DNA of 29,565 bases from an uncultured Collinsella sp. (GTDB taxonomy: Bacteria > Actinomycetota > Coriobacteriia > Coriobacteriales > Coriobacteriaceae), in the NCBI GenBank assembly GCA_900547025.1, contig UREZ01000015.1, forward strand, positions 1 to 29,565, in the 5' to 3' direction. The position numbers and the translations under genes were made by a program. Each line of letters begins with the position of its first letter. Positions within the stretch are counted from its first letter, which is position 1. Shown piece after piece: positions 23,342-29,565 of the stretch. The notes below the pieces were generated by a model. That model was not told where the DNA came from and did not search any database. It was given only the letters and a program-made list of their open reading frames with translations.

Positions 23342-23905
23342 ATGGTTTCATCGCAGCATTCCGCGCTGAGGGGCGCTTTTGAGTGGATCGTTGTTGTCGT
23401 AATCGCGCTTGCCGCCACCTTCCTGATTCGCACGTTTGTGGTTGAGCCCTTTGTGGTGCCCACCGGTTCCATGGAGTCCACGATCGAGATCGGCGATCAG
23501 ATTCTGGCGCAAAAGGTCACGCTTGAGCTTGGACAGCCCGTCAGCCAAGGCGACATCGTGGTGTTCCACAACCCTGATGGTACCTCCGAGCATGATGTGC
23601 TGGTAAAGCGCGTTATCGCCACCGCCGGCCAGACGGTCGACCTCCAGGACGGCAAGGTCGTTGTCGACGGCCAGACGCTCGATGAGGACTATACGACCGG
23701 CATGAGCTGGCCGCTTTCGGTCCAGGCTCCCGGCGCTCAGGTGAGCTATCCCTACACCGTCCCCGACGGGTGCGTGTGGGTGATGGGCGACAACCGCGAG
23801 AACTCTGCCGACTCGCGCTACTTTGGTCCGGTCGACCGCTCCGATCTGATTGCCGTGGCGCTTGTTCGCTACTGGCCGCTCAACCGCATCGGCGCTATCG
23901 ACTAA
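23342..23905 (+). CDS. lepB: Type I signal peptidase
   Basis: 187 residues. It cuts signal peptides from exported proteins at the outer face of the membrane. One N-terminal helix (about 12-34) anchors it. Catalytic Ser43 lies in VPTGSMEST and the general base Lys89 in DVLVKRVIA; the GDNRENSADSRYFGPV box follows. The start is ATG 23342, with GAGGAG in the last codons of trmD; GTG 23336 adds two residues. A longer reading from 23204 overlaps trmD by about 135 bases and is not supported. No terminator is seen before glyQ. Confidence 0.96.
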   Translation: MVSSQHSALRGAFEWIVVVVIALAATFLIRTFVVEPFVVPTGSMESTIEIGDQILAQKVTLELGQPVSQGDIVVFHNPDGTSEHDVLVKRVIATAGQTVDLQDGKVVVDGQTLDEDYTTGMSWPLSVQAPGAQVSYPYTVPDGCVWVMGDNRENSADSRYFGPVDRSDLIAVALVRYWPLNRIGAID

Positions 23906-23912
23906 AAACCGC

Positions 23913-23918
23913 TATAGT
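23913..23918 (+). promoter_or_regulatory. Candidate -10 element of glyQ
   Basis: TATAGT in the 59-base lepB-glyQ gap could be a -10 box, but no good -35 pairs with it. The leader would be about 40 bases, too short for a T-box. Confidence 0.35.
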
Positions 23919-23964
23919 ACAGTACCTAACCGTGTAATCGTTTCGACGAGGGGATATTAGAGGC

Positions 23965-24876
23965 ATGAACGCTTCATCGCTTTCCTTCCAAGACATCATC
24001 CTGCGCCTCCAGCAGTACTGGGGCGAGCAGGGCTGCGTCATTATGCAGCCCTATGACTCCGAGGTCGGTGCCGGTACCTTCCATACCGCGACCACGCTGC
24101 GCTCGCTCGGTCCCTCCGAGTGGCGCACCTGCTATGCGCAGCCCTGCCGCCGTCCTGCCGACGGCCGCTACGGCGAGAATCCCAACCGCATGCAGCACTA
24201 CTATCAGTTCCAGGTGCTCATCAAGCCCTCGCCGGTCAACGCCCAGGAGCTCTACCTGGGTTCGCTGGCCGCTATCGGCCTGGACCCCAACGACCATGAC
24301 GTCCGCTTTGTCGAGGACGACTGGGAGAGCCCGACGCTCGGCGCCTGGGGTCTTGGCTGGGAGGTCTGGCTCAACGGCATGGAGGTCACGCAGTTTACGT
24401 ACTTCCAGCAGGTGGGCGGCATCGAGGTCGACCCCGTGCCCGTCGAGATCACCTACGGCCTGGAGCGTATCGCCATGTACGCCCAGGGCGTCAACTCCGT
24501 CTACGATCTGGTGTGGAGCTACCTGCCCGACGGTACGCCCATGACCTACGGTGACGTGTTCCTGGAGAACGAGCGCGAGTTCAGCGCCTACAACTTTGAG
24601 GTCGCAAACGTCGAGATGATGCGTCAGAAGTTTGATGACTACGAGGCCGAGTGCCACTCCTGCCTGGAGCGCAAGCTTCCGCTGCCGGCATATGACTGCG
24701 TCATGAAGTGCAGCCACGCCTTCAACCTGCTCGATGCCCGCGGTGCGCTCTCCGCGGTTGAGCGCGCAAACTACATCCTGCGCGTCCGCGCCGTCGCCAA
24801 GGCGTGCTGCGAGGCCTACATGGCCGAGGTCGCCGGAATCAACGAGAATGCCGACCAGGAAGGCGAGGTGGCGTAA
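23965..24876 (+). CDS. glyQ: Glycyl-tRNA synthetase alpha subunit
   Basis: 303 residues. The class II catalytic subunit of the tetrameric (alpha2beta2) enzyme that charges tRNA-Gly. Family signatures: FQDIILRLQQYWGEQGCVIMQP split near residue 8-28, EVGAGTFHTATTLR, CYAQPCRRPADGRYGENPNR, HYYQFQVLIKPSP, and GLERIAMYAQGVNSVYDLVW. AGAGG precedes the ATG. The beta subunit starts four bases after the stop, giving equal output of the two chains. Confidence 0.98.
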   Translation: MNASSLSFQDIILRLQQYWGEQGCVIMQPYDSEVGAGTFHTATTLRSLGPSEWRTCYAQPCRRPADGRYGENPNRMQHYYQFQVLIKPSPVNAQELYLGSLAAIGLDPNDHDVRFVEDDWESPTLGAWGLGWEVWLNGMEVTQFTYFQQVGGIEVDPVPVEITYGLERIAMYAQGVNSVYDLVWSYLPDGTPMTYGDVFLENEREFSAYNFEVANVEMMRQKFDDYEAECHSCLERKLPLPAYDCVMKCSHAFNLLDARGALSAVERANYILRVRAVAKACCEAYMAEVAGINENADQEGEVA

Positions 24877-24879
24877 GCC

Positions 24880-26976
24880 ATGGCAGACGCTAAGGATTTC
24901 CTGTTTGAGATCGGTACGGAGGAAATGCCCTCCGCACCGCTGAACAATGCCGTCAAGCAGCTTGGCACCATGATCGCCAAGGGTCTCGACGAGGCCGGTC
25001 TGGCCCACGGCGAGGTCCGCGTGATCTCGAGCCCGCGTCGTCTTGCCGCGCTCGTTGCCGATGTCGCCACCGCGACCGATGAGGTCCACGAGGTCAAGCG
25101 CGGTCCCGCGGCAAACATCGCCTTCGACGCCGACGGTAACGCCACCAAGGCCGCCCAGGGCTTTGCCCGCAAGTGCGGCGTGGCTGCCGAGGACCTGGTG
25201 CGCCGCGAGGACACCGACGGTCGCGAGTACGTCTTTGCCGAGAAGAACATTCCTTCTGCCCCGGCTACCCCGATCCTGACGGCCCTGTGCGAGAAGACCA
25301 TCGCCGGTTTGCAGTGGCCCAACTACCGCTCCCAGCGCTGGGGCCACGAGCACGCCACGTTCGTGCGTCCGGTCCGCTGGATCTGCTGCCTTCTGGGCGA
25401 GGACGTCGTGCCCGTGTCGTTTGCAGACGTGACGAGCGGCAACACCACGCGCGGCCATCGCGTCCTGGGCCCCGGTGACCACGTGGTCGCCAGCCCCGCC
25501 GTCTACGAGCAGGTGCTCGAGGACGCCGGCGTGCTCTCCGCCGAGCGCCGTCGCGAGGCCATCCTCGCCGGCATCGCCGAGGTCGAGGCTGCCCGTCCCG
25601 GCTGTCATGTTGACACGCCCAAGAAGGTCTTCGAGGAGGTCATCAACCTCTGCGAGTGGCCGACGGTGCTCGTCGGTACCTTCGATGAGGAGTTCCTCAA
25701 GGTTCCGCACGAGATCATCTGCGAGTCCATGCTCACCAACCAGCGCTACTTCCCGATCTATGACGGCGAGGGCAAGCTGACGCGTGAGTTCGTGATCGTC
25801 TCGAACAGCAAACCCGAGAACGCCGAGCGCGTGATCGACGGCAACGAGCGCGTCGTGCGTGCTCGCCTGGACGACGCCAAGTTCTTCTACGAGGAAGACC
25901 TGAAGATCTCCCTCGACGAGTTCCGTGAGCGTCTGGCCAAGGTCGCCTTCCAGGAGAAGCTCGGCAGCGTGCTCGCCAAATCCGAGCGTATTGAGCAGCT
26001 CGCGCTCGCTATTGCCCGTGAGGCTCACCTGGGTGCTCACTTGGCCGCCGATGCTGCTCGCGCCGCGCACCTGTGCAAGGCAGACCTGGTGTCCAACGCC
26101 GTCGTCGAGTTCACGAGCCAGCAGGGCGTGATGGGCGGTTACTACGCCACCGCGATGGGGGAGAACGACGAGGTCGCCCATGCTATTCGCGATCACTATC
26201 GTCCTCGCTTTGCCGGTGACGAGTTGCCCGAGGGCACCGCTGGCTGCATCGTCGCCTTCGCCGACAAGCTCGATACCATCGCCGGTATCTTTGCCATCGG
26301 CGAGCCCCCGACCGGCTCCTCCGACCCCTACGCGCTGCGTCGTGCCGCCATCGGCATCATCAACATCCTGCGCGACCGTCTGCCGATCGACCCCACGTCG
26401 CTCATCGACTTCGCTCTCGAGCTCTATAGCGAGCAGAGCATTGAGTTCAATGCCGCCGAGGTCGCCCAGCAGGTTCGTGACTTCTTCCATGGCCGCTTGG
26501 TGAGCATGGCCCGCGACGAGAAGATTCCGGCCGATACCGTCGCCGCCGTCTCCGCGGTGCACATCATCGCCCCGTCCGTCTTCTTCGCCCGCTGCGCCGC
26601 CCTGGACGAGGCCCGCAAGAACGACGCCGAGACCTTCGACAACCTGGCCACGGCCTATGCCCGCGCTGCGCATATCTCCAAGCCCGAGCTGGGCGCGGAG
26701 TATGACCGCAGCCTGATGGGCGAGGTCGAGCTTGCGCTGGCCGATGCCTCCGAGGTCGCTCAGACCGCCGTTGACGCCGCTCTCGCCGCCGAGGATTATC
26801 CGGCCGCGTTTGCCGCCCTGGCAGCCCTGCGCGCGCCCATCGACCGTTTCTTCGACGAGGTTATGGTCATGGACAAGGACGAGCAGCTCCGCGATAATCG
26901 CCTTAAGCTGCTCAACCGCTTTGAGGCCGTTTTCTCCGGCATCGCCAACATCGGTGAGCTTGCCCGCAAAAAGTAA
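24880..26976 (+). CDS. glyS: Glycyl-tRNA synthetase beta subunit
   Basis: 698 residues, the normal length. It supplies tRNA recognition for the alpha subunit. It begins DFLFEIGTEEMPSAPL, a hallmark of the family, and includes GFARKCGV, GPKWPNYRSQRWG-like LQWPNYRSQRWGHEH, FLKVPHEIICESMLTNQRYF, ARLDDAKFFYEEDLK, an HD-like region with VSNAVVEFTSQQGVMGGYYA, and the C-terminal anticodon-binding segment FDEVMVMDKDEQLRDNRL. Translationally coupled to glyQ and followed by the PPDK regulator after 34 bases. Confidence 0.98.
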   Translation: MADAKDFLFEIGTEEMPSAPLNNAVKQLGTMIAKGLDEAGLAHGEVRVISSPRRLAALVADVATATDEVHEVKRGPAANIAFDADGNATKAAQGFARKCGVAAEDLVRREDTDGREYVFAEKNIPSAPATPILTALCEKTIAGLQWPNYRSQRWGHEHATFVRPVRWICCLLGEDVVPVSFADVTSGNTTRGHRVLGPGDHVVASPAVYEQVLEDAGVLSAERRREAILAGIAEVEAARPGCHVDTPKKVFEEVINLCEWPTVLVGTFDEEFLKVPHEIICESMLTNQRYFPIYDGEGKLTREFVIVSNSKPENAERVIDGNERVVRARLDDAKFFYEEDLKISLDEFRERLAKVAFQEKLGSVLAKSERIEQLALAIAREAHLGAHLAADAARAAHLCKADLVSNAVVEFTSQQGVMGGYYATAMGENDEVAHAIRDHYRPRFAGDELPEGTAGCIVAFADKLDTIAGIFAIGEPPTGSSDPYALRRAAIGIINILRDRLPIDPTSLIDFALELYSEQSIEFNAAEVAQQVRDFFHGRLVSMARDEKIPADTVAAVSAVHIIAPSVFFARCAALDEARKNDAETFDNLATAYARAAHISKPELGAEYDRSLMGEVELALADASEVAQTAVDAALAAEDYPAAFAALAALRAPIDRFFDEVMVMDKDEQLRDNRLKLLNRFEAVFSGIANIGELARKK

Positions 26977-26983
26977 GCCAGCC

Positions 26984-26997
26984 TGCGCGTAAGCGCA
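26984..26997 (+). other. GNRA-loop hairpin before the PPDK regulator gene
   Basis: TGCGC (26984-26988) and GCGCA (26993-26997) enclose GTAA, a GNRA-type tetraloop, and the ribosome site AAAAGGAG begins immediately after. It may modulate translation or simply be chance. Confidence 0.4.
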
Positions 26998-27010
26998 AAA
27001 GGAGCCCCGC

Positions 27011-27886
27011 ATGGATTGCCCGGTCACCGCTCGTCCCACCGTCATCGTTATCTCCGACTCGCTCGGAGATACCGCTTGCGAGGTGGTGCTTGCGGCGTCC
27101 GGGCAATTTGATGAAGGGGCTTTTCGTGTTTTGCGCCTGCCCAAGGTGACCTCGGTGGAGCAGGTCGAGTCGTTTGTCGGTCCGCGCGTGGATGCGGAGC
27201 ATCGCGATATCGCCGTGTTTCACACCATCGTCGACCCGTCGCTTCGGGCCCGTGTGCTCGACTATTTGGGCATGCTGCATATCCGTTCGGTTGACCTGAT
27301 CGGCCCTACGCTTGCCGTGCTGTCTTCGCTCATCGGCGTTGCGCCCAAGGGCGTGGCGGGTGTGATTCATAAGACGGACGACCGCTACTTCCATCGTATC
27401 GAGGCCATGGAGTATTTTGTCGAGCACGATGACGGGCGCGGCTGCGACGATCTATCGGGTGCCGATATCGTGCTGTTGGGCGTGTCTCGCACGTCTAAGA
27501 CACCACTGTCGATGTATCTTGCCTATCAGGGCTATAAGGTCGCCAACGTTCCGCTGGCGCACGGTATGGAGCCGCCCAAGTCGATTTACGAGGTCGACCC
27601 GATGCGCCTGTTCGGTCTGATTTCGACCGTCGATGTGATTTCCGAGATTCGCGATAGCCGCCTGGGCGACGACTATGCCCGCGCCGTCGCCGGCTCTTAT
27701 GCCGAGCCCGAGAGCGTGCGCGGCGAGCTCGAGGAGGCTCGTGCCCTCATGAAACGTCTGGGTTGCTTTGTGGTGCGCACCGACGGCAAGGCGATCGAGG
27801 AGAGTGCCTCCGAGATCATCGCTCATATCGAAGAGATTCAAGAGGCAAGAGCCCGCCGCGCCGCCCGCCGCGCCCAACAAAGCTAG
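27011..27886 (+). CDS. Pyruvate phosphate dikinase regulatory protein (PPDRP/DUF299)
   Basis: 291 residues. A bifunctional kinase/phosphorylase that switches pyruvate phosphate dikinase off and on by ADP-dependent phosphorylation of the Thr next to its catalytic His. The P-loop GVSRTSKTPLS lies at 157-167; VIVISDSLGDTAE-like (SDSLGDTACEV), HTIVDPSLR, HKTDDRYFHRIEAMEYF and YKVANVPLAHG complete the family pattern. The related PEP synthase regulator has the same fold; ppdK next door makes the PPDK target far more likely. It follows glyS by 34 bases and probably rides on the glyQS message, whereas ppdK has a separate control region. The C-terminal end is basic and Ala/Arg-rich. Confidence 0.95.
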   Translation: MDCPVTARPTVIVISDSLGDTACEVVLAASGQFDEGAFRVLRLPKVTSVEQVESFVGPRVDAEHRDIAVFHTIVDPSLRARVLDYLGMLHIRSVDLIGPTLAVLSSLIGVAPKGVAGVIHKTDDRYFHRIEAMEYFVEHDDGRGCDDLSGADIVLLGVSRTSKTPLSMYLAYQGYKVANVPLAHGMEPPKSIYEVDPMRLFGLISTVDVISEIRDSRLGDDYARAVAGSYAEPESVRGELEEARALMKRLGCFVVRTDGKAIEESASEIIAHIEEIQEARARRAARRAQQS

Positions 27887-27947
27887 CTTATTGGATTAGC
27901 TAAAAAATTCCTGATACTGATAAAGCGATTTAGCAAATAACTTGCAT

Positions 27948-27978
27948 TTGACCTGCGAGTCTCTTGTAGTGGTATCTT
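27948..27978 (+). promoter_or_regulatory. Candidate upstream promoter of ppdK
   Basis: TTGACC (27948-27953) and TATCTT (27973-27978) are separated by 19 bases. The -10 is extended by TGG just upstream (TGGTATCTT). The spacer is long, so confidence is moderate. It would give a leader of about 170 bases carrying the TTTACC repeats and the hairpin at 28087. Confidence 0.4.
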
Positions 27979-27993
27979 CATAAGGTAACCACC

Positions 27994-28031
27994 TTTACCT
28001 ACCGTTTACCGCTAGTTTTAGCACGTTTACC
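27994..28031 (+). repeat. Phased TTTACC repeats upstream of ppdK
   Basis: TTTACC occurs at 27994-27999, 28005-28010 and 28026-28031, the last two as CGTTTACC. Ends are 11 and 21 bases apart, one and two turns of the helix. A reverse-complement half site GGTAA (27984-27988) precedes them, and GCTA-GTTT-TAGC (28011-28022) lies between copies two and three. The spacing suggests a transcription factor array. Confidence 0.55.
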
Positions 28032-28072
28032 AAACCGCGTATCCTCTGCTCAAGCCCATTCAAAACCCGCCG

Positions 28073-28078
28073 TATAGT
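28073..28078 (+). promoter_or_regulatory. Candidate proximal -10 element of ppdK
   Basis: TATAGT lies 76 bases before the start codon without a recognisable -35. If used, the TTTACC repeats would fall about 55-90 bases upstream of the transcription start, as in activator-dependent promoters. Confidence 0.35.
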
Positions 28079-28086
28079 TCCCTCAC

Positions 28087-28105
28087 GGCCCGCATCCGGC
28101 GGGCC
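28087..28105 (+). other. Leader hairpin upstream of ppdK
   Basis: GGCCCGC (28087-28093) and GCGGGCC (28099-28105) form a perfect 7-bp stem with loop ATCCG. No T tract follows. It would sit at the 5' end of a message started from the TATAGT at 28073, where it could stabilise the RNA. Confidence 0.5.
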
Positions 28106-28153
28106 GATTCGTTACCACGGTCGTGCGCGAGATCGCATGGAAGGGGAAGTATC

Positions 28154-29565
28154 GTGAGCGATTGCAAGAGGGTTTACCGTTTTGGAACCGATGCCCAGGG
28201 CACCTGTGTCACTGAGGGCGACAAGTCTATGAACTTCGTACTTGGCGGCAAAGGCGCTAACCTTGCCGAGATGAGCCGTATCGGCCTGCCGGTTCCCGGT
28301 GGCTTTACCATTACCTGCCAGACCTGCGTCGAGTACTCCGGTGCCGGCAACGTCTGGCCCGAAGGCGCGCTCGACGAAATCGTTGCCGCCGAGGCCGACC
28401 TCGAGGCTCGCTGCGACAAGAAGCTCGGCGATGCCCGTGACCCGCTGCTCGTCTCGGTGCGCTCGGGCGCTCCGTTTTCAATGCCCGGCATGATGGACAC
28501 GGTCCTCAACTTGGGCCTCAACGACGAGTCCGTTCAGGGCCTTATCGCCCAGACGCAGAACCCGCGCTTTGCCTGGGACAGCTATCGTCGCTTTATCCAG
28601 ATGTTCTCCAACGTCGTCATGGGTGTCGATGCCGACTTGTTCGAGAATGCCCTGACCCAGGCTCGCCTGGTCGCCGGCGTTCGCGTCGATTCTGAGCTTT
28701 CGGCCGAGGACCTGCAGGAGCTCGTCGAGACGTTCAAGGGCATTTTCTCCGACAACGTCGAGGCCGCTCTGTACCCCGAGCTCGAGGTCGCTGACGGCAA
28801 GCCGGTCTTCCCGCACGATCCGGAGCTCCAGCTGCGCCTTGCCATCCAGGCCGTCTTTGGCAGCTGGATGAACGAGCGCGCCTGCATCTACCGCAAGCAG
28901 CACGGCATTTCCGACGACCTTGGCACCGCCGTCAACGTTCAGGCTATGGCCTTTGGCAATAAGGGCGAGACCTCGGCGACCGGCGTCGCCTTTACGCGCA
29001 ACCCGGCCGACGGCACCAAGGAGTTCTACGGTGACTTTCTGGTCAACGCCCAGGGCGAGGACGTCGTTGCCGGCATCCGCAACACCGAGCCCATCGCCGA
29101 CCTCAAGACCACTCCGGGCCTCGAGTCCGCAGGTGAGGAGCTTGAACGTGTCTTCCTGACGCTCGAGGATCACTACCGCGACATGTGCGACATCGAGTTC
29201 ACCATCGAGCAGGGTAAGCTCTGGATGCTCCAGACCCGCGTGGGCAAGCGTACCGCAACCGCCGCTCTGCGCATTGCTATTGAGATGGTCGAGGAAGGCC
29301 TCATCACCCGTGAGGAGGCCGTGAGCCGCATCGATCCCGCGCAGCTCGACCAGCTCCTGCACCCGCAGTTCGATTCCTCCAAGAAGTACGAGGCGCTCGC
29401 ATGCGGCCTTAACGCCAGTCCCGGTGCCGCCGTGGGCGAGGTCGTGTTCTCGAGCGATGACGCCGTCGCGCGTTCTGCCGAGGGCCATAAGGTCATTCTG
29501 GTCCGCTGGGAGACCAACCCTGACGACCTGAAGGGCATGGTCGCCGCCGAGGGTATCTTGACGAG
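28154..29565 (+). CDS. ppdK: Pyruvate, phosphate dikinase (N-terminal half, cut by window end)
   Basis: 470 of an expected ~880-900 residues are present. The enzyme interconverts pyruvate, ATP and Pi with phosphoenolpyruvate, AMP and PPi. The nucleotide-binding N-terminal domain is clear: VYRFG, LGGKGANLAEMSRIGLPVPGG split at about 30-50, SVRSGAPFSMPGMMDTVLNLG, SWMNERACIYRK, FGNKGETSATGVAFTRNP and WMLQTRVGKRTA. It then enters the phospho-His domain (LNASPGAAVGEVVFS) and stops at AAEGILT, just before where the catalytic TSH motif, the site controlled by the neighbouring regulator, should lie. The start is GTG 28154 with AAGGGGAAG upstream. It is preceded by a 267-base control region, the longest gene-free stretch here. 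Confidence 0.97.
   Translation, partial: MSDCKRVYRFGTDAQGTCVTEGDKSMNFVLGGKGANLAEMSRIGLPVPGGFTITCQTCVEYSGAGNVWPEGALDEIVAAEADLEARCDKKLGDARDPLLVSVRSGAPFSMPGMMDTVLNLGLNDESVQGLIAQTQNPRFAWDSYRRFIQMFSNVVMGVDADLFENALTQARLVAGVRVDSELSAEDLQELVETFKGIFSDNVEAALYPELEVADGKPVFPHDPELQLRLAIQAVFGSWMNERACIYRKQHGISDDLGTAVNVQAMAFGNKGETSATGVAFTRNPADGTKEFYGDFLVNAQGEDVVAGIRNTEPIADLKTTPGLESAGEELERVFLTLEDHYRDMCDIEFTIEQGKLWMLQTRVGKRTATAALRIAIEMVEEGLITREEAVSRIDPAQLDQLLHPQFDSSKKYEALACGLNASPGAAVGEVVFSSDDAVARSAEGHKVILVRWETNPDDLKGMVAAEGILT

Noticed and set aside
23906..23964. T-box riboswitch before glyQS
   Set aside because: Only 59 bases separate lepB and glyQ, too short for a T-box, and no T-box consensus or terminator/antiterminator pair is present.
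23974..27144. A 1056-codon open frame on the minus strand opposite glyQ and glyS
   Set aside because: The + strand holds two unmistakable glycyl-tRNA synthetase genes. The antisense product has no recognisable motif and is rich in Gly, Leu, Val and Asp, as expected from GC-rich codon bias read backwards.
27881..27903. Terminator after the PPDK regulator
   Set aside because: TAGCT and AGCTA can form a 5-bp stem, but the following run is A rather than T on the + strand, so it does not fit an intrinsic terminator.
1..29565. CRISPR array, insertion sequence, toxin-antitoxin, defence or secondary-metabolite cluster
   Set aside because: No regularly spaced repeats, transposase, inverted terminal repeats or defence or biosynthetic enzymes are visible anywhere in the window.

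Overview
The window is 29.6 kb of GC-rich bacterial chromosome. It is almost fully coding and is read nearly entirely from the + strand (27 of 28 protein genes). Gene content and order suggest a rod-shaped actinobacterium of the class Coriobacteriia, with a Collinsella-like genus as my best guess. The reasons are high GC, a split pair of TIGR03960/TIGR03936-type proteins in front of rplU, pyruvate phosphate dikinase with its PPDRP-type regulator, two-subunit glycyl-tRNA synthetase, and frequent TTG starts. This placement is inference; no 16S gene is present.

Layout. Bases 1-105 hold the 3' part of tRNA-Arg(CCG) and its terminator. A CtpE-like P-type ATPase follows (134-2857), then a double zinc-ribbon membrane protein (2961-4103), then a cyclophilin/TPR membrane-protein pair (4211-6069). 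The cell-elongation cluster mreB-mreC-mreD-mrdA(PBP2)-rodA fills 6185-12145 and runs on into a DUF697-like membrane protein of unknown function, a B12-binding/radical SAM protein and its DUF2344 partner (to 15790). A strong promoter then starts rplU-rpmA, followed across an internal terminator by obgE-nadD-yqeK-rsfS (15787-19860). The only minus-strand gene is dinB (21213-19960); its promoter diverges from that of rpsP-khpA-rimM-trmD-lepB (21330-23905). glyQ-glyS and the PPDK regulatory protein follow (23913-27886). A 267-base, relatively AT-rich control region leads to ppdK, which is cut by the window end.

How the genes work together. MreBCD, PBP2 and RodA form the lateral-wall peptidoglycan machine. 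rplU, rpmA, obgE, rsfS, rpsP, khpA, rimM, trmD and glyQS serve ribosome assembly and translation. nadD and yqeK sit in the NAD/nucleotide branch. The PPDK regulator and ppdK control the pyruvate/PEP interconversion.

This is mostly a housekeeping region: I see no CRISPR array, phage, transposon or biosynthetic cluster. The most promising unknowns are (i) the DUF697 protein behind rodA, whose N-terminal half reads like a GTPase fold without its nucleotide-binding motifs, (ii) a PBP2 with two N-terminal membrane segments, (iii) helically phased TTTACC repeats in front of ppdK, and (iv) a stand-alone double zinc-ribbon membrane protein. No stretch longer than 300 bases lacks a gene.
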